A model generated the notes under the pieces. That model did not search any database and was not told where the DNA came from. It worked only from the letters and a program-made list of their open reading frames with translations. Both the position numbers and the translations under genes were made by a program. A stretch of DNA of 64,000 bases. Origin: Terrabacter sp. Root85 (lineage in GTDB: Bacteria; Actinomycetota; Actinomycetes; Actinomycetales; Dermatophilaceae). Positions 51,580 through 59,613 of the stretch are shown one piece after another (positions within the stretch are counted from its first letter, which is position 1; the number at the start of each line of letters is the position of its first letter). The DNA is taken from positions 124,001 to 188,000 of the forward strand of contig NZ_LMIW01000010.1 in NCBI RefSeq assembly GCF_001429185.1, written 5' to 3'.

Positions 51580-51636
51580 CCCGACCGGGCGTGCCCCCGG
51601 GAGGGGCCACACGGCATACGCCCTCCGCATGGGCCG

Positions 51637-51642
51637 TAGGCT
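51637..51642 (+). promoter_or_regulatory. -10 element before the orphan nuoD
   Basis: TAGGCT, 7 bases before ATG 51650, again without a Shine-Dalgarno sequence. Confidence 0.45.
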
Positions 51643-51649
51643 CGGGCCC

Positions 51650-52837
51650 ATGACGGAGACCACCGCCTCGTCGCCGAGCCGGCGTCAGGCCCTGACCGTC
51701 GGCATCGGCGCGGGCGGGCTCGCGACCGCCGACATGGTGCTCAACATCGGGCCTCAGCACCCCGCGACGCACGGCGTCCTCCGCCTGCGCATCGTCGTCG
51801 ACGGCGAGCGGATCATCAGCGCCGAGCCGATCGTCGGCTACATGCACCGGGGCGCCGAGAAGCTCTTCGAGGTCCGCGACTACCGCCAGATCATCGTGCT
51901 CGCCAACCGGCACGACTGGCTCAGCGCCTTCTCCAACGAGCTCGGCGTCGTGCTCGGCGTCGAGCAGATGCTCGGCATGGAGGTGCCGGAGCGGGCCGTC
52001 TGGGCGCGCACCGCACTCGCCGAGCTCAACCGCGTGCTCAACCACCTGATGTTCCTCGGCTCCTACCCCCTCGAGCTCGGCGCCATCACGCCGGTCTTCC
52101 ACGCGTTCCGCGAGCGCGAGGAGCTCCAGGCCGTCATGGAGGAGGTCTCCGGCGGGCGCATGCACTACATGTTCAACCGCGTCGGCGGGCTCAAGGAGGA
52201 CCTCCCTGCCGGCTGGATGGGCCGCGTCGACAAGGCGATCGCCAACGTCCGCAAGCGCCTTCCCGACCTCGAGCGGCTCATCGTCGGCAACGAGATCCTC
52301 GAGGCCCGCACCCGGGGCGTCGGGGTGCTGCCGCTGGCCACCGTCCAGGCCTACGGCGTCTCGGGCCCCATCGCACGCGCCAGCGGCCTCGACGTCGACC
52401 TGCGCCGCGACGCGCCCTACCTCGCCTACGGGGAGCTCTTCGGCGACAAGGGCCCCGGCCGCGTCGTGACCCGCACCGCCGGCGACTGCCTCTCGCGCCT
52501 CGAGGTGCTGCTCGAGCAGGTGCACGTGTCGCTCGACCTCGCGCAGGCCTGTCTCGACCGGCTCGTCCAGCTGCCGCAGGGCCCGATCAACGTCAAGCTC
52601 CCCAAGGTGCTCAAGGTGCCCGAGGGCGAGATCTACTGCGCGACCGAGAACCCCCTCGGCTTCAACGGCTACTACCTCGTCTCGCGCGGCGAGAAGACCC
52701 CGTGGCGCCTCAAGCTGCGCTCGGCGTCGTTCAACAACGTCAGCGTGCTGAGCGAGATGCTGCCCGGCCAGCTCATCGCCGACATGGTCGCGATCCTCGG
52801 TTCGATGTTCTTCGTCGTCGGGGACGTCGACAAGTGA
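51650..52837 (+). CDS. nuoD: NADH-quinone oxidoreductase subunit D-like protein (orphan)
   Basis: A 395-residue homologue of the 49-kDa/NuoD subunit. It shows [16 protein letters not shown] (about 33-48), [41 protein letters not shown] and the C-terminal [23 protein letters not shown] of the family. It normally binds quinone with NuoB. No other nuo gene is nearby, so it is either a second, specialised NuoD or part of another quinone-linked complex. The N-terminal 25 residues are a Ser/Thr/Ala-rich lead. Leaderless ATG. Confidence 0.88.
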   Translation: MTETTASSPSRRQALTVGIGAGGLATADMVLNIGPQHPATHGVLRLRIVVDGERIISAEPIVGYMHRGAEKLFEVRDYRQIIVLANRHDWLSAFSNELGVVLGVEQMLGMEVPERAVWARTALAELNRVLNHLMFLGSYPLELGAITPVFHAFREREELQAVMEEVSGGRMHYMFNRVGGLKEDLPAGWMGRVDKAIANVRKRLPDLERLIVGNEILEARTRGVGVLPLATVQAYGVSGPIARASGLDVDLRRDAPYLAYGELFGDKGPGRVVTRTAGDCLSRLEVLLEQVHVSLDLAQACLDRLVQLPQGPINVKLPKVLKVPEGEIYCATENPLGFNGYYLVSRGEKTPWRLKLRSASFNNVSVLSEMLPGQLIADMVAILGSMFFVVGDVDK

Positions 52838-52845
52838 GGGGTCGT

Positions 52846-53076
52846 ATGCCGTCCGCCCGGGTCTCGCGCGCGACGCTCCTCCGCGCCGCCGCCGTCACCG
52901 TCATCACCGCGACGGTGACGCTCGCGGCGGCCTGCTCCGACGAGGACACCGTGGACACGATCCCGCCGCCGTGGCCCGTCCGGACGACGACACCGGACGG
53001 GCCGCCCCGGCCGCCGTCGGTGTCGACCACGACGCCGGCACCCACCTCGACGATCACCGTCGCCGGCACCACGTAG
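52846..53076 (+). CDS. Small Pro/Thr-rich lipoprotein, unknown function
   Basis: 76 residues: a basic start, a hydrophobic helix ending in the lipobox LAAAC (Cys about 30), then an acidic patch (SDEDTVDT) and a Pro/Thr-rich tail. It starts 8 bases after nuoD, with GTGAGGGG as a ribosome site, inside a GTATGCC motif copy. It looks like a surface linker with no catalytic domain. Function unknown. Confidence 0.65.
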   Translation: MPSARVSRATLLRAAAVTVITATVTLAAACSDEDTVDTIPPPWPVRTTTPDGPPRPPSVSTTTPAPTSTITVAGTT

Positions 53077-53087
53077 GGCCCGGCCGC

Positions 53088-54101
53088 TCAGAAAGCCGGC
53101 ACCCCGAGCACCCGCGGCCTGCCCGAGGCGATGTCGATGACCGGCCGCGTGCCGAGCGGCTGCGCCAGGTGCAGCCGTGCGGGGCGCGACGCGTAGTCGG
53201 CGGTGCAGGCCGTGTCCTTCGGCAGCGGCGGCGTCGTGCCGCCGACGACCACCATGTCGTCGAGCTCGACGACCTGCGCGACGAGACCCTCGTCGCAGCC
53301 TCCCCCGGCGATGCCGACGTCGACGGTCGCGCCCTCGACGCGCCTGAGCGAGTCCGCTCCGTGCAACCCGACCGGCACGTCGGGCAGACCGGGCAGCGGC
53401 CCTAGGTGCTGAGGCTGCGCGAACACCCCGTCGGCGACGGCGATCACCGAGATGGGGTGAGCGAGGCCGTCGACGGTGAGGCGCCAGACCGGCACGGTCG
53501 CGTCTCCCCCGCTCGTGCGCACCGCGGCCTCGACCAGTACCGCCTCGGACACGACGAGCCGGCACTGCGCGGCGGGGATGCCGTCACAGTCCCTGGGCTT
53601 GCTCAGAGCACCCTCGAGAGCACGGTCCAGGGCCGGGCGGACTCCGACGAGGTCGACCGGTCGAGACGAGCCGTCGGGCAGCCGGAGGGTCCCGGAGCCT
53701 GCGACAGCCTGGTCGACGGCCGGCGCGAGCGTGACGTGCCCGTAGGTCCACGCGACCTTCTGCTCGCCCGTGTCGAAGCCCTCGAGGAGCGCCCAGCTCG
53801 ACAGGAGCACGGGTTGGGTGGGGACCGGCGGCGGGCCGGCGCGGCGTACGGCATCGGCGACCACCTTGGCGCGGTCGGCGAACTCGGCCGACGGAGCACG
53901 GACAGGCAGCATGCCGGGGTCCGGGCTCGGCAGGGGCGGCACCGGTGCCGAGGCCGTGGCATCGTGTGCCGGCACGCTGGTGCCGACGCCACCGTCCGCA
54001 CGACCCGGAGCATCGGCCGAGCCGCATCCCGTCAGCAGCACGAGCCCCAGGGCCAACGTGCCCATCCTCGATACCGCGCGACGAGAGCCCCGTGACGTCA
54101 T
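53088..54101 (-). CDS. Putative lipoprotein of unknown function
   Basis: A 337-residue exported protein with Arg-rich start, hydrophobic segment and lipobox LLTGC (Cys about 26), then a Pro/Ala-rich linker (to about 75) and a domain of about 260 residues. It has a repeated hydrophobic strand pattern (VPVWRLTVDG, ISVIAVADGVFAQPQ) and cysteine pairs (RDCDGIPAAQCR; GGCDEG...TACTADY) that may form disulfides. I do not recognise the fold. It is convergent with the small lipoprotein gene and downstream of DUF3180. Confidence 0.7.
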   Translation of the reverse strand: MTSRGSRRAVSRMGTLALGLVLLTGCGSADAPGRADGGVGTSVPAHDATASAPVPPLPSPDPGMLPVRAPSAEFADRAKVVADAVRRAGPPPVPTQPVLLSSWALLEGFDTGEQKVAWTYGHVTLAPAVDQAVAGSGTLRLPDGSSRPVDLVGVRPALDRALEGALSKPRDCDGIPAAQCRLVVSEAVLVEAAVRTSGGDATVPVWRLTVDGLAHPISVIAVADGVFAQPQHLGPLPGLPDVPVGLHGADSLRRVEGATVDVGIAGGGCDEGLVAQVVELDDMVVVGGTTPPLPKDTACTADYASRPARLHLAQPLGTRPVIDIASGRPRVLGVPAF

Positions 54102-54172
54102 ACCTGTGATGACAGCACGGGAACGCCGATCGTTGCATCCAAACCCGTCACGATCCGGCCACGCGTCACGCG

Positions 54173-54664
54173 TCAGCGGCGGGTGTCCGCCTCGCGCTCG
54201 TCCTCGTCCTCGTCGTCTCGCGGGCGGAGGCGGCACCAGTTCTGCACGACCATGCCGGCGACGGCGAGCAGCAGCGCGACGACGGCGTGCAGCACGAACG
54301 GCAGGATGCGGCCGCGCTGGGAGTCGACGTCGGCGTCGGGCAGCAGGACGAGGGCGTTGGCGAGGTACCAGCCGACGAGCACCGAGCCCGTGAGCGCGCC
54401 GGCCTGTCCGAGCACGAGCGTGCGGGCCGCGCGGAGCGGCGTGACGGCGGGGTTGGGCGCGCCGTCGCGGACCTTGCGCACCTGCCAGCCGGCGAGGACC
54501 AGCCCGCCGGTCAGGAAGAGCATCGCAGCGGCGCCGACCCAGCCGGGCTCGGGCACGGCGCTGCCGCCGGACATCATCCAGCGCAGCGCGAGCCACGCGA
54601 CCACGGTCATGGCCAGTCCCGCGAGCACGAGAGTCGTGACGCGGATGCCGGAGTGTGGTCTCAC
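54173..54664 (-). CDS. DUF3180 family membrane protein
   Basis: A 163-residue protein with four hydrophobic helices (about 10-28, 37-58, 78-102, 117-136) and an acidic-basic C-terminal tail. It matches the DUF3180 family found right after folK in actinobacteria (mycobacterial Rv3605c). Function unknown. The GTG at 54664 overlaps the folBK stop and has GGGAGC upstream; an ATG at 54676 is the alternative. Confidence 0.85.
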   Translation of the reverse strand: MRPHSGIRVTTLVLAGLAMTVVAWLALRWMMSGGSAVPEPGWVGAAAMLFLTGGLVLAGWQVRKVRDGAPNPAVTPLRAARTLVLGQAGALTGSVLVGWYLANALVLLPDADVDSQRGRILPFVLHAVVALLLAVAGMVVQNWCRLRPRDDEDEDEREADTRR

Positions 54665-55548
54665 TGCTGCTCCCATCGGGGACCGGGACGCACGCCCGAT
54701 CGGTCGAGGTCGGCCAGCAGGTCGACCACTGGGCGTATGCCGTGGACACCCTCACCGACGCGCAGCGTGGCTCGCGGGTCGGCGTCGAGCCACGGCACGA
54801 GCACGAACGCCCGCTCGTGGGCCCGGGGGTGGGGCAGCGTGAGGCGCTTGTCGTCGCTCGTGACCTCGCGGTGGCCGCCGGGGTGGCCGTACTGGACGAG
54901 GTCGAGGTCGAGCGTCCTGGCGCCCCAACGCACCTCACGCGTGCGACCATGATCGGCCTCGATGCGGTGCAGCTCGGCGAGCAGGTCGGTGGGATGCAGC
55001 AGCGAGCGGCCCACGACGACGGCATTGAGGTACTCGGGCTGCTCGGGGCCACCGACGGGGTCGGTGGCCACGATGTCGGACACGCGGGTGAGGGTGAGCC
55101 CCGGTAGGGCGGTGAGGGCTGCGATGGCGTCGGTCAGCGTCTGGCCGCGGTCGCCGAGGTTGGTGCCGAGCGCGATGACGACATGGGCGGCGTTGCTGCG
55201 TGAGACCTGCACCTGGACGTCCGTGAACGGGTGACCGACCGGCGCTTCGGGCTTGTGCACGACGACCTCGACAGCGTCGACGAGGTCGTAGCGCAGGACG
55301 TCGTCGGCGATGACCTCGGCGAGGCGCTCGATGAGGTCGAACGAGGGACCCGTGATGCGGGCGACGACGTCGCTCGCGACCGCGGCGTAGTTGACGGTGG
55401 CGGCGAGGGCGTCGGTGCGACCGGCGGGCTCGAGGTCGAGCGTCATCGTGACGTCGACGAGGAACGTCTGCCCGTCGCGCTTCTCGGCGTCCAGCACGCC
55501 GTGGGTGCCGCGGGCGGAGACGCCCTGCAGCACGATGCGGTCGGTCAT
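54661..55548 (-). CDS. folK: Bifunctional dihydroneopterin aldolase / HPPK (FolB-FolK fusion)
   Basis: A 295-residue fusion. FolB spans about 1-120 with GTHGVLDAEKRDGQTF, Glu/Tyr/Lys pocket residues and the AVEVVVHKPEAP strand. FolK spans about 128-290 with VVIALGTNLGDRG, the conserved pterin loop GPEQPEYLNAVV, and the ATP-Mg segment EVRWGARTLDLDLVQYG followed by LTLPHPRAHERAFVLVP. It makes 6-hydroxymethyldihydropterin and then its pyrophosphate. Both genes are separate in Mycobacterium. ATG 55548 overlaps folP. Confidence 0.94.
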   Translation of the reverse strand: MTDRIVLQGVSARGTHGVLDAEKRDGQTFLVDVTMTLDLEPAGRTDALAATVNYAAVASDVVARITGPSFDLIERLAEVIADDVLRYDLVDAVEVVVHKPEAPVGHPFTDVQVQVSRSNAAHVVIALGTNLGDRGQTLTDAIAALTALPGLTLTRVSDIVATDPVGGPEQPEYLNAVVVGRSLLHPTDLLAELHRIEADHGRTREVRWGARTLDLDLVQYGHPGGHREVTSDDKRLTLPHPRAHERAFVLVPWLDADPRATLRVGEGVHGIRPVVDLLADLDRSGVRPGPRWEQQ

Positions 55549-56480
55549 CGGTGAAGGCCTTCCGGGTCTGCAGAGTCGTCTGATTCGGGGTCGTCGGCCA
55601 GGTCGTCGGGGGCGTGCTCGAGTGCGGCCTGGACGACGGTCAGCGCGCGCACCGTGGAGGCCACGTCGTGGACGCGGACGCACCAGAGCCCCGCCATGGC
55701 GGCCATGACCGACGTGGCCGTCGTCTCGATGTCGCGCGCGGCCGCAGGCCGAGGGGCCTCACCCTCGTCGCGTCCCAGCCGTCCGAGGAAGGTCTTGCGC
55801 GAGGCGCCGAGCAGGATGGGCTGGCCGAGGTCGTGCAGCGCAGGGAGCGCGGCCATGAGGGTCCAGTTGTGGTCGGAGTTTTTGGCGAAGCCGAGACCCG
55901 GGTCGAGGACGAGGTGCTCCTCGTCGATGCCCCCTTCGAGGAGGGCGTCGCGCCGCTCCCCCAGCTCGTGCAGGACGTCCTCGACGACGTCGTCATAGAC
56001 GGCGCGCGACTGCATCCCGGTGCTGTGCCCGCGCCAGTGCATCGCGATGTACGGCAGGCGGTTGGCGGCCACCCACGGGACCATGTCGGGGTCGGCGAGG
56101 CCACCCGAGACGTCGTTGACGATGGAGGCACCGGCGTCGACCGCAGCACGCGCGACCGAGGCGCGCATCGTGTCGACGGAGACCACGGCGCCGTCGGCGG
56201 CGAGGGCGGTCACGACGGGCACGACCCGGCGCAGCTCCTCCTCGACCGACGGGCGTTCGGCGCCGGGGCGGGTGGACTCGCCACCCACGTCGACGATGTC
56301 GGCGCCGGCCGCGAGCACGTCACGTCCGTGCGCGATGGCGGCGTCCTGCTCGAACCACTCCCCACCGTCGGAGAAGGAGTCGGGCGTGACGTTGACGACC
56401 CCCATGACGATCGTGCGGTCGCGCACGCCGAGCAGGGAGGTCGCGTCGAGGTCAGGACGGCGCGCGGTCATGGCCGCCAT
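55545..56480 (-). CDS. folP: Dihydropteroate synthase
   Basis: A 311-residue TIM barrel joining the pterin pyrophosphate to p-aminobenzoate, the sulfonamide target. Visible motifs: MGVVNVTPDSFSDGG, ADIVDVGGESTRPG, VVSVDTMRASVA, IVNDVSGGLADPDM, LDPGLGFAKN, LLGASRKTFLG and VHDVASTVRAL. Start at ATG 56480; a second in-frame ATG is at 56471. Overlaps folBK by four bases. The C-terminal 20 residues are acidic and extra. Confidence 0.96.
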   Translation of the reverse strand: MAAMTARRPDLDATSLLGVRDRTIVMGVVNVTPDSFSDGGEWFEQDAAIAHGRDVLAAGADIVDVGGESTRPGAERPSVEEELRRVVPVVTALAADGAVVSVDTMRASVARAAVDAGASIVNDVSGGLADPDMVPWVAANRLPYIAMHWRGHSTGMQSRAVYDDVVEDVLHELGERRDALLEGGIDEEHLVLDPGLGFAKNSDHNWTLMAALPALHDLGQPILLGASRKTFLGRLGRDEGEAPRPAAARDIETTATSVMAAMAGLWCVRVHDVASTVRALTVVQAALEHAPDDLADDPESDDSADPEGLHR

Positions 56481-56517
56481 TGTGTCGCGGTCGGTGGTTC
56501 GGGTGTCGGGCCGTCGG

Positions 56518-57090
56518 TCACTTGTTGCCCTCGAGCATGAGCGCCATGGCCTCTGCTCGAGTGGCCGGGTCGCGCAGCTGGCCGCGCACCGCCGAGGTGA
56601 TGGTGCTCGCGCCGGGCTTGCGGATGCCGCGCATCGACATGCAGAGGTGCTCGGCCTGGACGACGACGATGACGCCCTGCACGTCGAGGTGCTCGACGAG
56701 CGCGTCGGCGATCTGCGTCGTGAGCCGCTCCTGCACCTGCGGGCGCCGGGCGAAGACGTCGACGAGACGAGCGAGCTTGGACAGTCCGGTGACCCGCCCG
56801 TCCTTGCTCGGGATGTAGCCGACGTGCGCCACCCCGTGGAAGGGCACGAGGTGGTGCTCGCACGTGCTGTAGAGCTCGATGTCCCGCACGATGACGAGCT
56901 CCTGGTGGTCGATCTCGAACGTCGTGCGGAGCACGTCGGCCGCCGTCATGTCGAGGCCGGCGTAGATCTCGGCGAACGACCGGGCCACCCGGCCCGGGGT
57001 GTCGAGCAGGCCCTCGCGGTCGGGGTCCTCACCGATGGCGAGGAGCAGCTCCCGGACGGCCGCCTCGGCGCGCGGCTGGTCGATCGACAC
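56518..57090 (-). CDS. folE: GTP cyclohydrolase I
   Basis: A 190-residue enzyme starting folate synthesis from GTP. The zinc ligands are in [13 protein letters not shown] (Cys, His) and [10 protein letters not shown] (Cys); the substrate Ser/Glu loop follows [19 protein letters not shown]. It begins 4 bases after the ftsH stop with a GTG start. Confidence 0.97.
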   Translation of the reverse strand: MSIDQPRAEAAVRELLLAIGEDPDREGLLDTPGRVARSFAEIYAGLDMTAADVLRTTFEIDHQELVIVRDIELYSTCEHHLVPFHGVAHVGYIPSKDGRVTGLSKLARLVDVFARRPQVQERLTTQIADALVEHLDVQGVIVVVQAEHLCMSMRGIRKPGASTITSAVRGQLRDPATRAEAMALMLEGNK

Positions 57091-57093
57091 GCG

Positions 57094-59196
57094 TCAGCTC
57101 TTCTCGGTGGGGTTGACAGGGCGGTCGTCCGGCACCTCGATGACCTGCTCGGCGGGGTGCTCCTCGGCGAGGGGGTGCGCGCCGACGGCGGCCGCCTCGT
57201 CGATCTTGTCCTCGATGACGCGGTCGGCGGGCACCGGCGGGGGCAGGTGGCCGTTCTGGCCCGAGCCGTTCTGCGCGGCGATCTCGGCCGGCGTCAGGAC
57301 CGGCGGACGGTCGCCGAGCTGGCGCGTCTGGGACGAGAGCCACGTCGGACGGGACGGCTGCTTGACGACCGGCTTGAAGAGCTCGGCGAGCTCGTGGACG
57401 TTGAGCGTCTCCTTCTCGAGCAGCTCGAGGACGAGGTGGTCGAGCAGGTCGCGGTTGGCGTTGATCGCCGCATACGCCTCGTCGTGGGCCGCGTCGATGA
57501 GCGAGCGGACCTCCTCGTCGACGATGCGGGCGACCTCCTCGGAGTAGTCGCGCTGGTGCCCCATGTCGCGACCGAGGAAGACCTCGCCGGTGCTCTGGCC
57601 GAGCTTGATGGCGCCGACCCGCTCGGACATGCCGAACTCGGTGACCATCTTGCGGGCCATGCCGGTGGCCTTCTCGATGTCGTTGCTGGCACCGGTGGTC
57701 GGCTCGCGGAAGACGATCTCCTCGGCGACGCGGCCACCGAGGGCGTACGCGAGCTGGTCGAGGATCTCGTTGCGCGTCGTGGAGTACTTGTCGTCGATCG
57801 GCATGACCATCGTGTAGCCGAGGGCCCGTCCACGCGGGAGGATCGTCACCTTCGTCACCGGGTCGGTGTGGTTGAGCGACGCGGCGACGAGGGCGTGGCC
57901 ACCCTCGTGGTACGCCGTGATCTTGCGCTCCTTGGCCGACATGATGCGGGTGCGCTTCTGCGGGCCGGCGATGACGCGGTCGATGGCCTCGTCGAGGGCC
58001 TCGTTGTCGATGACCTTCTTGTCACCGCGGGCGGTGAGCAGGGCGGCCTCGTTGAGGACGTTGGCGAGGTCGGCGCCGGTGAAGCCGGGCGTGCGGCGGG
58101 CGACGGCGAGCAGGTCGACGTCGGCCGTGACGGGCTTGCCCTGGGCGTGCACCTCGAGGATGCGGTGCCGGCCGATCATGTCGGGCGCGTCGACGGCGAT
58201 CTGGCGGTCGAAGCGGCCCGGACGCAGCAGAGCCGGGTCGAGGATGTCGGGGCGGTTGGTCGCCGCGATGAGGATGACGTTGGTCTTGACGTCGAAGCCG
58301 TCCATCTCGACGAGCAGCTGGTTGAGCGTCTGCTCGCGCTCGTCGTGACCGCCGCCCATGCCGGCGCCGCGGTGGCGTCCGACGGCGTCGATCTCGTCGA
58401 CGAAGACGATGGCGGGCGCGTTGGCCTTGGCCTGCTCGAAGAGGTCGCGGACGCGGCTCGCGCCGACACCGACGAACATCTCGACGAAGTCGGAGCCGGA
58501 GATCGAGTAGAACGGCACGCCGGCCTCACCCGCGACGGCGCGGGCCAGGAGGGTCTTGCCGGTACCGGGCTGGCCGTAGAGCAGCACGCCCTTGGGGATC
58601 TTGGCGCCGACGGCGAGGAACTTCGCCGGCTCCTGGAGGAACTCCTTGATCTCCTGGAGCTCCTCGATGGCCTCGTCGCAGCCGGCGACGTCGGCGAAGG
58701 TGACCTTCGGGGTGTCCTTGGTGGCGAGCTTGGCGCGCGACTTGCCGAACTGCATGACGCGGTTGCCGCCGCCCTGCATCTGGCCCATGAGGAACCAGAA
58801 GAGGCCGAGGATGATGATGATCGGCAGGATCGAGAAGAGCAGCGAGCCGAACCAGCTGGGCTCGTCGATCTGGTCGTCGACGCCCTGTGCCGGCGGCTTG
58901 GCGTTGAGGGCCTCGACGACGTCGGTGCCGCGGGCGTCGACGTAGTAGGCGTAGACCGACTTCGCGTCCTTCACCGTGCCGTCGGGCGAGGTGTAGGGGG
59001 TCTTGAGGGTCAGCTCCATGCGCTCGTTGTTGAGCAGCTTGGCCGACTCGACGTTGCCGTCGGTGATCTGCTTCATGGCAGCCGAGGTGTCGATCCGGGG
59101 CGGGCCGGACTCGGAGAACATCATGCCGAAGACGAGCGCGCTGATGAGGACCAAGATCCACAACAGTGGTGTGCGCAGAATCCGCTTAGCGTCCAT
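57094..59196 (-). CDS. ftsH: ATP-dependent zinc metalloprotease FtsH
   Basis: A 700-residue membrane AAA protease that degrades membrane and regulatory proteins. Two transmembrane helices (about 8-27 and 116-139) flank an extracytoplasmic loop. The AAA domain has Walker A GQPGTGKT (208-215), Walker B IVFVDEID and the SRH; the protease site is HEGGH (about 430) with the third zinc Asp near [11 protein letters not shown]. The C-terminal 80 residues are a Pro/Ala/Asp-rich tail without function known to me. Start ATG 59196 ([10 protein letters not shown]) follows the family. First gene of the ftsH-fol operon. Confidence 0.97.
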   Translation of the reverse strand: MDAKRILRTPLLWILVLISALVFGMMFSESGPPRIDTSAAMKQITDGNVESAKLLNNERMELTLKTPYTSPDGTVKDAKSVYAYYVDARGTDVVEALNAKPPAQGVDDQIDEPSWFGSLLFSILPIIIILGLFWFLMGQMQGGGNRVMQFGKSRAKLATKDTPKVTFADVAGCDEAIEELQEIKEFLQEPAKFLAVGAKIPKGVLLYGQPGTGKTLLARAVAGEAGVPFYSISGSDFVEMFVGVGASRVRDLFEQAKANAPAIVFVDEIDAVGRHRGAGMGGGHDEREQTLNQLLVEMDGFDVKTNVILIAATNRPDILDPALLRPGRFDRQIAVDAPDMIGRHRILEVHAQGKPVTADVDLLAVARRTPGFTGADLANVLNEAALLTARGDKKVIDNEALDEAIDRVIAGPQKRTRIMSAKERKITAYHEGGHALVAASLNHTDPVTKVTILPRGRALGYTMVMPIDDKYSTTRNEILDQLAYALGGRVAEEIVFREPTTGASNDIEKATGMARKMVTEFGMSERVGAIKLGQSTGEVFLGRDMGHQRDYSEEVARIVDEEVRSLIDAAHDEAYAAINANRDLLDHLVLELLEKETLNVHELAELFKPVVKQPSRPTWLSSQTRQLGDRPPVLTPAEIAAQNGSGQNGHLPPPVPADRVIEDKIDEAAAVGAHPLAEEHPAEQVIEVPDDRPVNPTEKS

Positions 59197-59385
59197 GTAC
59201 GTGCGGGGCCTGTGGGGCCCCGGTCCTCCTGCTCGTCCGGTGAGTTTGTCCACCGGCACAACGTCCGGCGGACTACCAGTGTTCCGCATGCGGCGGGCCG
59301 GTGACGAACCAGCCCACGCAGGGTTGGACGCTCCCGTCCGCGGGCGGGCGCCGCTCGCGTATGCCGTGTGCCGTGCTCCCGGCCC

Positions 59386-59423
59386 AAAACCGGTTGCCGC
59401 ACGCTCCTCCGCCTTGCTGCACT
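59386..59423 (+). promoter_or_regulatory. Possible WhiB7-type promoter of the TetM-like gene
   Basis: AAAA (59386-59389) lies just upstream of TTGCCG (59394-59399), and an 18-base spacer leads to TGCACT (59418-59423), a weak -10. WhiB7-dependent promoters carry an A/T stretch immediately upstream of the -35. The match is partial, so the call is tentative. Confidence 0.35.
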
Positions 59424-59478
59424 GGAGCGGTCGACGGTCCCGTCGACGTCAGGCACGGCCGAGGAGAGAGGCACCGGG

Positions 59479-59613
59479 ATGCGCCGCAGCTTCATGTCAC
59501 CCGAGCAGGTCACCCACACCTACGCACAGGACATGGAGCACCTTGGACACCCCACCCACCCCACCCCTGCGTCCCGGACGCACCCTCGGCCTCGGGATCC
59601 TCGCCCACGTTGA
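59479..59613 (+). CDS. Upstream ORF (leader peptide) of the TetM-like gene
   Basis: 44 codons from ATG 59479 (MRRSFMSPEQVTHTYAQDME at the start) with a strong Shine-Dalgarno run GGAGAGAGG at 59463-59471. It overlaps the TetM-like start in another frame and stops inside that gene's G1 motif. Its tail is an unlikely His/Pro/Arg-rich sequence caused by the overlap. It probably works as a sensor of slow translation, coupling tetracycline-like stress to expression. Too short for a stable protein. Confidence 0.5.
   Translation: MRRSFMSPEQVTHTYAQDMEHLGHPTHPTPASRTHPRPRDPRPR

Noticed and set aside
56020-59304. A 1,094-codon plus-strand frame opposite folP, folE and ftsH
   Set aside because: It is a mirror of the real minus-strand genes, with Arg/Asp/Val-rich composition and no domain.
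59003-59542. An N-terminal extension of about 180 residues on the TetM-like protein
   Set aside because: The frame upstream of 59543 overlaps ftsH and its promoter, and shows no homology to the family.
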